Assembly: GCA_964370195.1 (NCBI GenBank)
Contig: CAYJIH010000012.1
Location: 1 to 41,361 of the forward strand
Reading direction: 5' to 3'
Source: JAAYCI01 sp964370195
GTDB taxonomy: Bacteria > Bacillota > Clostridia > Oscillospirales > Ruminococcaceae
Length of the DNA stretch: 41,361 nt
Positions within the stretch are counted from its first letter, which is position 1. Each line of letters opens with the position of its first letter. The notes below the pieces were generated by a model, which was given only the letters and a program-made list of their open reading frames with translations, did no database searches and had not been told where the DNA came from. A program made the translations under genes and the position numbers. Below are positions 33,249 through 41,059 of this stretch, piece after piece.

Positions 33249-33563
33249 TTATTCAGCATCGTCTTCCAAGGCTTCAATCAAAAAACTCACAGGCCGAAAC
33301 CCATCGTTGCAACTAATCATGGCCGATTTTGGGTTTTTCATCCACCCATTATAAAAATTTTCTCCACCGTGCGAAAGTGTCATTACAAATGCAGACATAC
33401 TTTCCCAGGCACTTTGGCACAGCGTTTCAGGCTTTTCCCACCCATTTGCAATAAACACCTGCCCTTCCTCCACATCACAAGCGTGCAATATTGGGTTTTC
33501 ATACAAAAATGCCAAATCTTCATAAAATGTTTTTTTCATGACTGTAATTTTACATTTTTTCAT
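33249..33563 (-). CDS. TIGR04076 family protein
   Basis: This 104-aa protein matches from memory the TIGR04076 family of unknown function. It starts MKKCKITVMKKTFYEDLA, has cysteines near residues 29 and 49, and ends with SCNDGFRPVSFLIE, the family's most conserved segment. GGTGAAG precedes the ATG. It is transcribed alone. I know of no defined activity. Confidence 0.82.
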   Translation of the reverse strand: MKKCKITVMKKTFYEDLAFLYENPILHACDVEEGQVFIANGWEKPETLCQSAWESMSAFVMTLSHGGENFYNGWMKNPKSAMISCNDGFRPVSFLIEALEDDAE

Positions 33564-33642
33564 TTTTTCTTCACCAATTAATTTTTATATATTTTTCTAT
33601 ACTCAATGATTCATATTATTTTATTTACACTTTCTGCTTTTT

Positions 33643-33672
33643 AGTATACTGCATTTTCGGCCTATGAAACAA
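33643..33672 (-). promoter_or_regulatory. Possible promoter of the TIGR04076 gene
   Basis: Minus-strand TTGTTT (33667-33672), 18-nt spacer and TATACT (33643-33648), about 75 nt before the start codon. Moderate match. Confidence 0.45.
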
Positions 33673-33733
33673 TACTAGAAATTGAAATCAAAATTTAAAA
33701 AACGCCATGCATTTGTGCAACATGATGCAAAAA

Positions 33734-33758
33734 TGGCGGCTTCTAAATGAAGCCGCCA
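33734..33758 (-). terminator. Terminator of the sigma/anti-sigma operon
   Basis: A 10-bp GC-rich stem (TGGCGGCTTC with its complement) and 5-nt loop, followed on the minus strand by TTTTTGC. It lies about 50 nt past the anti-sigma stop. Confidence 0.85.
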
Positions 33759-33808
33759 AAAATTACATCCTACAAAACTTGATAAACAACCATGATGTTC
33801 CTTTTTTG

Positions 33809-35020
33809 TTAATCGTCATCCACATCATCTGCATCATCATCATACGCATCGTCCATGTCATCATATATGTCGTCTGTGTCATCATCATACATGTCGTCTG
33901 CATCATCGTCGTATAGGTCGTCTAGGTCATCATACACGTCGTCTGCGTCATCGTCATACATGTCATCTAGGTCATCATAGGTATCGTCTGCATCATCGTC
34001 GTACATGTCGTCTAGGTCATCATACACATCGTCTACATCATCAGCCACTTGCTGCCCTTCCTGTGGCTCAAAATTGCTTGCCACCACGGCACCGGTATCA
34101 GATGCAATATCATAAGAATACTCGTTTCCACCGGCTTCAAATTCCACTTCATACACCATTTGGCCGTTTTCATAATCAAGGTCAATTTCTGTTAGCACTT
34201 CTGTGCCCGGCGCTACACCGGCATGTGCCAGCGCTGCAGAAAGTGCCGCTTCGCTTCCAATGTATCCTGTATCACTTGCCTTACCTTCTATCGTAAGGCC
34301 TGTTGCAGCATCTGCAAGCAAGTTTAAATCGTTCACACTTAAAGCCGCCAATTGATCAAATGTATAAGCCGGGTTTTGGGCAATAAGCTGCTCGATTAAC
34401 TGTGCCTTACCAGCAGAAACATCGTTTGTCTCTGGTTGTGTTTCTGGCGATGTTGTGTTTTGTATCGTTTGGCTAAGCACCGAGGCTTGCACGCCACCTT
34501 GCCCCAATGTATCCGCGATTCCTTGCGAAAGGCTATTTTGTAATTCTGTGGCATGTGCCGCATTTTCACTATTTACACTAAGCAACACACTGTTTGCCTC
34601 TTGCGTAATATATCCCTCTCGAAGCATTGCACCTAAAATTGCATTCACAGCAATCGTAACATCCGTGCCGTTTAAATCCATCTCATCTAAGATCATGTTG
34701 GCATCTGTGTTCAGCGCATTCGTTGAAACCACTTCGTCTTTGCTGTTTGCTTCTAAGGCGATACTGGGGTTTACATCCAGCAAAACAGTTGTTTCCACAG
34801 CATAGTTTGAACTATAAAATGAATATCCGCTTACACTTATCACAGCAACAGTCGCTGCAGAAGCCAACGCCAATGCAATCCATTTTTTGGTCTTTTTCTC
34901 ATTTGTTGTCATCGTCATAGTTTCTTTCCCCCTGTTGCAATCAGCAAGGATATTGTCCAGCACATCCGGTGTGGCATGGAAAAATGCGTGCTTCACTTTT
35001 TGCTCCACATCTTTATCCAT
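33809..35020 (-). CDS. RsgI-like anti-sigma factor with PepSY-like domain and poly-Asp tail
   Basis: This is a probable membrane-bound anti-sigma factor (403 aa) for the ECF sigma factor encoded just upstream. Residues 1-46 form a short cytoplasmic segment (HAFFHATPDVLDNILADC) and 47-68 a membrane helix. The outside part starts with an RsgI-like domain (TTVLLDVNPSIALEANSKDEV). A PepSY-like domain follows at about 250-320, with EIDLDYENGQMVYEVEFE. The last 79 residues are an Asp/Tyr repeat with about 48 Asp. The ATG at 35020 has GGAGG 9 nt upstream and overlaps the sigma factor stop by 8 nt, indicating coupling. Pairing of an RsgI-like ectodomain with an ECF rather than a SigI factor, and the acidic tail, are unusual. 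The role is inferred from context and domains. Confidence 0.85.
   Translation of the reverse strand: MDKDVEQKVKHAFFHATPDVLDNILADCNRGKETMTMTTNEKKTKKWIALALASAATVAVISVSGYSFYSSNYAVETTVLLDVNPSIALEANSKDEVVSTNALNTDANMILDEMDLNGTDVTIAVNAILGAMLREGYITQEANSVLLSVNSENAAHATELQNSLSQGIADTLGQGGVQASVLSQTIQNTTSPETQPETNDVSAGKAQLIEQLIAQNPAYTFDQLAALSVNDLNLLADAATGLTIEGKASDTGYIGSEAALSAALAHAGVAPGTEVLTEIDLDYENGQMVYEVEFEAGGNEYSYDIASDTGAVVASNFEPQEGQQVADDVDDVYDDLDDMYDDDADDTYDDLDDMYDDDADDVYDDLDDLYDDDADDMYDDDTDDIYDDMDDAYDDDADDVDDD
33812..34048 (-). repeat. Asp-rich tandem repeat (xYDDLDDMYDDDADD units)
   Basis: DNA encoding 79 residues built from a 15-residue unit (45 bp), some copies shortened to 8 residues. Aspartate dominates and tyrosine recurs every 7 or 8 residues (nine Tyr in total). 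The GTC/ATC-rich plus strand is a low-complexity array prone to copy-number change. Confidence 0.93.
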
Positions 35021-35606
35021 CAAATTCATCCTCCCCTTTCGCAAGCAATTCTTTTAATTTTTTTAATGATCTATGGTATTTCGAAAGTACTGTGGGAAGC
35101 CGCAGCTGTAGCATATCAGCAATTTCCCGGTGTTTAAAACCGCACACTGCGTGCAAAACCAAGATATTACACTCTTCACTTGATAAATGCTGCATACAGG
35201 CAGCTAGCACCATTTTATCCTCTTGGTTCAGCATTTCATTTTCGTTAAATGCAGTGTGCCAATTTTCCACTTCATTTTCTGCATGTTTTTTTCTTTTTTG
35301 TAATTTTCCATAACATAGATTTTTTGTAATTGTTATAATCCAAGCCATGGGTTTGCCGTTTGATACATAAGTATGTGCCGAAGTAAACACTTTCACAAAG
35401 CAATCATGCAGCACATCCTCTGCATCGTGTGTACTTTTTAAAATCGATAAAGCAAATGCATAAACATGAGTGCTTGTTGCATGGTATAAATTGGCCAGCG
35501 CCTCTTTGTCTCCATTTGCTATACCTGTAAGGTAGTTGTCTAATTCTGTTGCATTTGCAACATGTTCCTCACCGTTCTCTGCTGAGCTCAAACAAAGAAA
35601 CAGCAT
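35013..35606 (-). CDS. ECF-type RNA polymerase sigma factor
   Basis: This 197-aa sigma-70 family protein of the extracytoplasmic-function class directs transcription under a signal relayed by the adjacent anti-sigma factor. Region 2 is visible in LANLYHATSTHVYAFAL through DAEDVLHDCFVKVF and PMAWIITITKNLCY. Region 4 is the helix-turn-helix in LSSEECNILVLHAVCGFKHREIADML with LPTVLSKYHRSLKKLKELL. The ATG at 35606 has AAAGGGGTG 8 nt upstream, better than the earlier in-frame start. Its stop overlaps the anti-sigma start by 8 nt. The regulon is unknown. Confidence 0.9.
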   Translation of the reverse strand: MLFLCLSSAENGEEHVANATELDNYLTGIANGDKEALANLYHATSTHVYAFALSILKSTHDAEDVLHDCFVKVFTSAHTYVSNGKPMAWIITITKNLCYGKLQKRKKHAENEVENWHTAFNENEMLNQEDKMVLAACMQHLSSEECNILVLHAVCGFKHREIADMLQLRLPTVLSKYHRSLKKLKELLAKGEDEFDG

Positions 35607-35684
35607 TGTTTGTTCACCCCTTTCACTATAACAACACACAAAGCGTGTGTTTTATTGCATATATTTTAATTTTTTTATTTTATT

Positions 35685-35708
35685 ATTATACCACGAACCA
35701 AAGAACCA
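35685..35708 (-). promoter_or_regulatory. Extended -10 promoter of the sigma operon with GAACCA repeats
   Basis: Minus-strand TGGTATAAT (extended -10) lies about 80 nt upstream of the sigma gene. In the -35 zone two direct GAACCA copies (35695-35700 and 35703-35708, plus-strand reading) are spaced 8 nt apart, a possible activator or alternative sigma site. A small ACACAC/GTGTGT hairpin lies in the leader. Confidence 0.45.
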
Positions 35709-35731
35709 CATTTTTCGAATGAGCAATTTCT

Positions 35732-35760
35732 TTGCATTTCCCCTAAAAATCTGCTAAAAT
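35732..35760 (+). promoter_or_regulatory. Promoter of the small membrane protein gene
   Basis: TTGCAT (35732-35737), 17-nt spacer and TAAAAT (35755-35760), about 50 nt before the start codon at 35817. Confidence 0.55.
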
Positions 35761-35816
35761 TAACATAGGAAACTTATTTTTCTTTACTTATTATAACAAT
35801 ATGGAAGGGTGATTGC

Positions 35817-35993
35817 ATGCCCATTTGGCTTGCAGGTATTTTACTAGCTCTTTTTTTAGTTATTATTGTTCTTCTTATTAAAAACAAAACCAGCGCAAAA
35901 TACCGTATTGTTCTTTTGGTATTCGTTTCTGTGCTTTTTGTTTTGGTGCTTTTTTATGTTTTGCTCACAGTTTTATTTCTTGCTTTAATTTAA
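35817..35993 (+). CDS. Small two-helix membrane protein
   Basis: A 58-aa reading frame starts MPIWLAGILLALFLVIIVLL, has a short polar loop (IKNKTSAKYR) and a second long hydrophobic helix, and ends VLFLALI. AAGGGTG lies 5 nt before the ATG and a plausible promoter is present upstream, so it looks translated. It is divergent from the sigma/anti-sigma operon, which raises the possibility of a link to envelope stress. I recognise no family. The stretch from 35994 to the next promoter at 36254 holds no gene I can support. Confidence 0.6.
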   Translation: MPIWLAGILLALFLVIIVLLIKNKTSAKYRIVLLVFVSVLFVLVLFYVLLTVLFLALI

Positions 35994-36253
35994 CGGTAAA
36001 TTGTTTATAGAACATTGTTGGTACAAACCGCTGTATTCCATTCATGTATTTTCTTGAAAAAACACCATACAGAGGCATTTGCTATAAATTCTTTAAATAC
36101 TATTCCGTTTCTCTGTTATGGCTCTTTTTTTAAAAAAGAAAATATATTGCAAAATAAAGTCGATTTTATGTGTTTTTTATCCAGTTTAGATGAAGGCCGT
36201 GTGTATCTCTTCATTTTGCAACAACATATGATCTAAAATATATTTGTTTTTTC

Positions 36254-36282
36254 TTGTTTTATTGTAATAATCCCTATATAAT
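36254..36282 (+). promoter_or_regulatory. Promoter of the molybdenum hydroxylase gene
   Basis: TTGTTT (36254-36259), 17-nt spacer and TATAAT (36277-36282), about 70 nt before the start. Confidence 0.65.
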
Positions 36283-36355
36283 ATTATGTAAAGCAAAAAA
36301 ATGAACCAATATGCCCTTATGTTTTGTATCCATCATAAAAAGGAGTTACATTTCT

Positions 36356-38560
36356 ATGTCGAATGTGTATGATGTGTTAGGAAAAGAAATTCCCATTCAA
36401 GACGCAGCTCTTAAAGTTACCGGGCAGATGAAGTATGTGGCCGACGTAAAAACATCTGGTGTCCTCCATGCCAAAATGCTTACATCTCCGGTGGCACATG
36501 CCAAAATAAAACACATAGATATTTCAAAAGCCGAGGCTTTACCTGGCGTGCGTGCTGTGGCCACACACGTTAATGCAGCCAGCACTTTATATAACAGTGC
36601 CACGCGTTTTTACGAGCATCAAATTCCAAATACAGAGCAAATTTTTTCGCCTGTGGTACGTTTTGTGGGTGATAGAGTGGCGGCAGTGGCGGCCGATAGC
36701 CTTGCCATCGCAAAAAAAGCCATCTCACTCATCGAAGTGGAATATGAGGCATTGCCTTTCTATTTAGACGTAGAAGCGGCTGTGGAAGAGGGGGCATTCC
36801 CTTTGCATGGCGAAAGCAACCAAATCACTCGAATTGAGCATAATGCTGGCGATGTGAACGCCGGCATGGCCGACGCCGATGAGATTTTTGAAGGCCGTTA
36901 TGAAACACAACCGGTTCACCACGGCGCTATTGAGCCACATGTGGCCATAGCCGATTATGATGCTAGGGGCAAGCTTACAGTTACTTCTCCAAACCAAAAC
37001 ACATTTGCTTTCCGCCTTATACTACAGCGTATTTTTGGCTTTCCCATGAGCAAAATTCAAGTTAAAAGCCCCATCATTGGCGGTGCCTTTGGTGGGAAAT
37101 TAGAAATGACAATTGAGCCCGTGGTAGCACAGCTTGCTATTATGGCAAAAAAACCTGTTCGTTTGGAATTGACGCGCAAAGAATGTATTGAATGCACAAG
37201 AACACGCCACGCCAGTGTCACCTATATCAAAACGGGCGTAAAAAAAGACGGAACGGTTGTGGCACAAGACATTAAAGTGTTAACAAACACCGGTGCATAC
37301 GCAAGCAGTGCTTTAAATGTTTTGGGCGCTTTAAGCCATAAGGTGTTTAAATTATACAAATGTCCAAACATCCGTTTTGTGGGCATTCCCATTTATACAA
37401 ATACGCCCATAGCAGGTGCCATGCGCGGTTATGGATCTCCTCAAGCTTTTTTTGCACAGCAATGTCAATATCAAGCCATTGCAGATGCGCTTGGCATGCC
37501 TATTGCAGAGTTTCAACGCCAAAATTTAGTGCAGCCAACGGCACTAGATCCCATTGGTGGGTATTCACTGGGCAACCCACGCCCATTAGATTGCCTTGCC
37601 AAAGCAGAGGAACTGATGAAAAATTGGCCCAAAGTAGAAGAGGATGATACATATACCTATGGCATCGGGCTAGCGGCCGGCTTGCACGGAAATGGTTGCT
37701 TTGGTGCCCATCGAGACCAAATTTGCTTGATGGCAAAATGCAATGAAGATGGCAGTGTAGTTCTATATACCGGAAGCCACGACATGGGCAATGGGTCCAT
37801 TACGGCACAAAGTGCTGTGTTAAGCGAAATATTAAAAATACCTTTAGACCGTATTTCTTATGTTACCGGTGATACAGATGTGTGCCCTTGGAACTTGGGT
37901 GATTATTCAAGCCATGGCATTTTTGTGGCCTGTGGTGCTGCAAAAAAATTAGCCGAAAGTATAAAAGCCGAACTTTTAAAAGAAGCAAGTCTTCTTTTGG
38001 AAAAACCGGCAGAAGAACTTACGCTTGGTTGGAACGGCATTTCCTGTGCAGAAAAAACCGTGGCCTTAAGTGAAATTATGATGCATGCACAAGCAAAAAG
38101 CGGCCGAGAAATCATTTGTTCGGAAACATACGTTATGCCGGGCGGGCCCGGATCTTACGGTGTGCACGCAGCACGTGTGCAACTGCATAAAGAAAGCGGA
38201 GACATTCGAGTAACCGATTATGTTGCCGTGCATGATGTGGGAAATGTAATAAACCGCTTAAGCATTGAGGGGCAATTGGAAGGCGGCGTGCAAATGGGCA
38301 TTGGCTATGCTTTATCAGAAGGATTATCGTTTGATGAAAAAGGACGCAATGTAAACAGCACGCTGCGAAAATATAAAATGCTTCGCGCTTCTGACATGCC
38401 TAATTTACAAATTGACTTTATAGAAAAAGGCGAACCTCTTGGCCCCTTTGGTGCCAAAAGCATTGGCGAGTGTGCTGTGGTTCCCTCGGCACCGGCTGTA
38501 ACCAATGCGGTTAGCATGGCCTTGGGCAAACCCATTTGCAAACTGCCCTATCGCATTTAA
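36356..38560 (+). CDS. Xanthine dehydrogenase family molybdopterin-binding subunit
   Basis: This is the molybdenum-cofactor subunit of a xanthine dehydrogenase or aldehyde oxidase family hydroxylase (734 aa, cytoplasmic). The N-terminal a/b hammerhead domain begins VLGKEIPIQDAALKVTG. The cofactor-binding halves contain IIGGAFGGKLEM, AGAMRGYGSPQAFFAQQ, the GSHDMGNGSITAQ segment, and near the end GPFGAKSIGECA with the expected catalytic Glu. The ATG at 36356 has AAGGAG 10 nt upstream. The FAD and 2Fe-2S subunits that normally accompany it are not adjacent; the next gene is a signalling protein. The substrate could be a purine, nicotinate or another N-heterocycle. A purine is attractive given the nucleoside genes here, but that is inference. 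Confidence 0.9.
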   Translation: MSNVYDVLGKEIPIQDAALKVTGQMKYVADVKTSGVLHAKMLTSPVAHAKIKHIDISKAEALPGVRAVATHVNAASTLYNSATRFYEHQIPNTEQIFSPVVRFVGDRVAAVAADSLAIAKKAISLIEVEYEALPFYLDVEAAVEEGAFPLHGESNQITRIEHNAGDVNAGMADADEIFEGRYETQPVHHGAIEPHVAIADYDARGKLTVTSPNQNTFAFRLILQRIFGFPMSKIQVKSPIIGGAFGGKLEMTIEPVVAQLAIMAKKPVRLELTRKECIECTRTRHASVTYIKTGVKKDGTVVAQDIKVLTNTGAYASSALNVLGALSHKVFKLYKCPNIRFVGIPIYTNTPIAGAMRGYGSPQAFFAQQCQYQAIADALGMPIAEFQRQNLVQPTALDPIGGYSLGNPRPLDCLAKAEELMKNWPKVEEDDTYTYGIGLAAGLHGNGCFGAHRDQICLMAKCNEDGSVVLYTGSHDMGNGSITAQSAVLSEILKIPLDRISYVTGDTDVCPWNLGDYSSHGIFVACGAAKKLAESIKAELLKEASLLLEKPAEELTLGWNGISCAEKTVALSEIMMHAQAKSGREIICSETYVMPGGPGSYGVHAARVQLHKESGDIRVTDYVAVHDVGNVINRLSIEGQLEGGVQMGIGYALSEGLSFDEKGRNVNSTLRKYKMLRASDMPNLQIDFIEKGEPLGPFGAKSIGECAVVPSAPAVTNAVSMALGKPICKLPYRI

Positions 38561-38600
38561 GCCCAGTGTCCCCGTGGTCTTTGCCTTATACTTTGCAGCT

Positions 38601-38629
38601 TTGCATACTTTATTTATTTATGGTACACT
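38601..38629 (+). promoter_or_regulatory. Promoter of the GGDEF-EAL gene
   Basis: TTGCAT (38601-38606), 17-nt spacer and TACACT (38624-38629). The start of transcription would lie about 40 nt before the inferred initiation codon. Confidence 0.6.
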
Positions 38630-38678
38630 TTTATAAGTTGCGTTTCATCTGTATTTCAAGCTAAAAGGAGGGTTCACC

Positions 38679-40622
38679 ATCACCTATAATTTAGCGGCAG
38701 AACTTTCTGCTTTGGTTATTTTAAGCATCGCCATCATTGGCTTTGCTCTCGATAAAAGCGTGATATCAACAAAATACAGCGGTTTGAAATGGATGTATGG
38801 TGTTGCCTTTATTTCTGCTGTTATCACAACGGTTTGCCTTTATATTAACAACCACTATACGGAATATCCCCTGTGGGTTTTGGATTTTTTGAGGCAACTT
38901 TATTTTGTATCATCGCCTATTTTAGCACCATTTTACTTAGTATACGGCATGTCTATTGTACACAATAAACTAAGCTACTCTGAGTTTTTTCGTCGCTTTT
39001 TTTGGGTGCTTATCCCCTATATCATCTATCTTCTTTTTGTGTTTTCAAACCCCATTCACAATTTCATTTTCACAGTTACGCCGGAACTTGGCTATATAAA
39101 AGGGGCCTCTGTTCGTGTTTCTTATTATATTGCCTTTGTCTATTTTATTATATTACTCTTGTTTACACTAAAGTACCGAAAAACACCGCAACGCAATGTG
39201 TTGCTTATGATTTGTCTAAACTTTTTGCTATCCACGTGTGTTTTTAGCTTTCAACTGCTTGTGCCAGAAGTTCAGCTCTCCGGTCTTTCGTATGTTTGTG
39301 GTTTGCTAATGGTGCATCTATACGTTTTAAGCGTATCAAAATCCAGAGACGCCCTCACTGAACTAAGCAACCGGCAAAAATTAACATTACAGCTTACACA
39401 GCATTGTAATAAAAACACGCACTTTTCATTGGTTGTGTTTAGTTTAAGAAACTTTAAAAGCATCAATGAACGTTTTGGCTTGAATATTGGCGATGCCATT
39501 TTATCAGATTTATCGGTTCGGCTTAGAACCATGCTACCACAAAAATATTTGTATCGCTACGGCGGCGATGAGTTTGCTTATATTTACATAGGCGAACAGC
39601 AAGACAGCTTAAATGCCTTTTTGCACAATACTGTAAAAGCAATTTGCACGCCTTTTGAATATGAAGAAACACGTATCACCATTGATATGGTATATGCTCG
39701 TGTTGACTTTCCTGCCTTTGGCAACAGTGTAAAAGAAATTATATCTGCTATGGATTATTCCATTTCTTCTGTTAAGAAAAATGTTGGCGAAACAAACTTT
39801 TTTTATGACAGTACGATATGCAACAGAATGAAACGCCGGCATCATATCATCGAGCGACTGAAACATGCTATAAACCACGATGGTTTTGAGGTACACTATC
39901 AAGCCATTTATTCATCAGAACAAAAAAACTTCCCAATGGCAGAAGCATTGGTGCGCTTAAAGCCATCTGAAGAAGCGCCCATCTCCCCTGGCGAGTTTAT
40001 CCCCATTGCCGAAGAAACCGGCCTTGTAGGCCGAATCACCTACATTGTATTGGAGAAAATTTGCCAAGACCTTTGCCATTTATCCAATTTATATGCAGAT
40101 GATATTTCACCGCAATCCATTTCCATTAATTTCCCTTATGTTCTTTTTTTACAAAAAGACACGGTACATGAAGTAACTGAAATGATCGATCGCTACAAAA
40201 TTCCACATGGAAAAATTAAAATGGAATTAACAGAGCGCACCTTGGTTTCCGACATAGACACCGTAAGAAATGTGATGGATAATTTTATCGCTTGTGGATT
40301 TGAATTTGAGTTAGACGATTTTGGTGTTGAATATTCGAATTTGAGCTTATTTTTTGATATCCCCATTAAAATTGTCAAGTTCGATCGTAGCCTTGTGTAT
40401 TCTGTTACCAGCGATGACACCCGCCGCCATTTTTTCGAGCATTTCATGGAGGCTGTAAAAGCCGTTGATATCCAAGTGGTCATGGAAGGTGTTGAAGAAC
40501 AAGAGCTTTTAAACTACCTCACACGTTGCAAGTGCGACTATATCCAAGGGTATGTGTTTACAAAACCATTGCCAAGAGATGAATTTGCAGCCTTTTTAGA
40601 AAAACACAACGCCCAAATGTAA
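38679..40622 (+). CDS. Membrane GGDEF-EAL protein, probable c-di-GMP phosphodiesterase
   Basis: This is a c-di-GMP signalling protein of about 647 aa. The first 210 or so residues carry six or seven membrane helices. In the GGDEF domain the signature YGGDEFAY is intact, but the metal-binding segment reads SLRNFKSINERFG, lacking the usual Asp residues. The EAL domain keeps its catalytic positions: EALVR, SINF, ELTER, LDDFGVEY, KFDRS, EGVEE and QGY. Phosphodiesterase activity is therefore likelier than cyclase. The start is odd. AGGAGGG lies 6 nt before an in-frame ATC, giving (M)TYNLAAELSALV, while the first standard start (TTG at 38712) has no binding site and cuts the first helix. I place the start at the ATC, which may be a rare start or a base error. 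Confidence 0.85.
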   Translation: MTYNLAAELSALVILSIAIIGFALDKSVISTKYSGLKWMYGVAFISAVITTVCLYINNHYTEYPLWVLDFLRQLYFVSSPILAPFYLVYGMSIVHNKLSYSEFFRRFFWVLIPYIIYLLFVFSNPIHNFIFTVTPELGYIKGASVRVSYYIAFVYFIILLLFTLKYRKTPQRNVLLMICLNFLLSTCVFSFQLLVPEVQLSGLSYVCGLLMVHLYVLSVSKSRDALTELSNRQKLTLQLTQHCNKNTHFSLVVFSLRNFKSINERFGLNIGDAILSDLSVRLRTMLPQKYLYRYGGDEFAYIYIGEQQDSLNAFLHNTVKAICTPFEYEETRITIDMVYARVDFPAFGNSVKEIISAMDYSISSVKKNVGETNFFYDSTICNRMKRRHHIIERLKHAINHDGFEVHYQAIYSSEQKNFPMAEALVRLKPSEEAPISPGEFIPIAEETGLVGRITYIVLEKICQDLCHLSNLYADDISPQSISINFPYVLFLQKDTVHEVTEMIDRYKIPHGKIKMELTERTLVSDIDTVRNVMDNFIACGFEFELDDFGVEYSNLSLFFDIPIKIVKFDRSLVYSVTSDDTRRHFFEHFMEAVKAVDIQVVMEGVEEQELLNYLTRCKCDYIQGYVFTKPLPRDEFAAFLEKHNAQM

Positions 40623-40683
40623 TTTCATAATCAACATGTTCTGTTTATGTTACGCAAGCTTTTTATAGCATTAAAAAAAACAC

Positions 40684-41059
40684 CGCCCTTCGGCTTTTGG
40701 GTTGAATTCGCCCGCGCCCACGCGTGTAAGACCTTGGGGCGCAGCCCCAAACCCCGCCTGCTTTTCGAGCAAAGCAGGGGCAAAAGCTTTTTCTAAAGGG
40801 CGCGTAGAACACGGGCGCGCACAGAGGGAAAGCGTTAGGGCGGTTTTTTTTAAGGTCACGCCACACAGGGCAGCGAAGTTTCGCGCCGCATCCACGCGTA
40901 ACGGGTTACCATCCACCAAACAAGAAGCTGTAGCTTGTCAAAACGCAAGCACAGCTTCTATTTTAGTGTGACCATAGCGGCGCAAACGGGGGTGCGGCGC
41001 GAAGCCTCGCTACCCTGCGGCGTGTGACTTTTATAAAATATTGCCCTTTGGCTTTTGGT
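40684..41059. repeat. GC-rich palindromic repeat region
   Basis: A non-coding region clearly richer in G and C than its surroundings. It contains several nested structures. TTGGGGC-GCA-GCCCCAA is a hairpin at 40734-40750, and an 8-bp CCTGCTTT hairpin lies at 40757-40778. Imperfect inverted arms of about 38 bp (40855-40893 and 40991-41028) enclose the hairpin at 40923-40959. A direct repeat of the form GCCCTTYGGCTTTTGG occurs at both ends (40684 and 41042). Open frames through it have no coding look. It resembles a dispersed intergenic repeat or MITE-like element next to the IS. Confidence 0.7.
40923..40959. repeat. Bulged hairpin inside the repeat
   Basis: AGAAGCTGT pairs with ACAGCTTCT (9 bp); a single bulged A then precedes GCTTG/CAAGC (5 bp) around an 8-nt loop. 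ATTTTAG follows on the plus strand. It sits at the centre of the larger inverted repeat. Confidence 0.8.

Noticed and set aside
33812..34048. CRISPR-like regularity of the GTC/ATC repeat
   Set aside because: Units are contiguous coding repeats without unique spacers, in frame with the anti-sigma gene; not a CRISPR array.
36015..36236. 73-codon plus-strand open frame in the gap before the Mo hydroxylase gene
   Set aside because: It starts at a TTG without a binding site, has an unconvincing composition and no family resemblance.
40671..40971. Open frames across the GC-rich repeat
   Set aside because: Overlapping frames on both strands with Arg/Ala/Gly-rich composition are typical of non-coding GC-rich repeats; none has a binding site or known domain.
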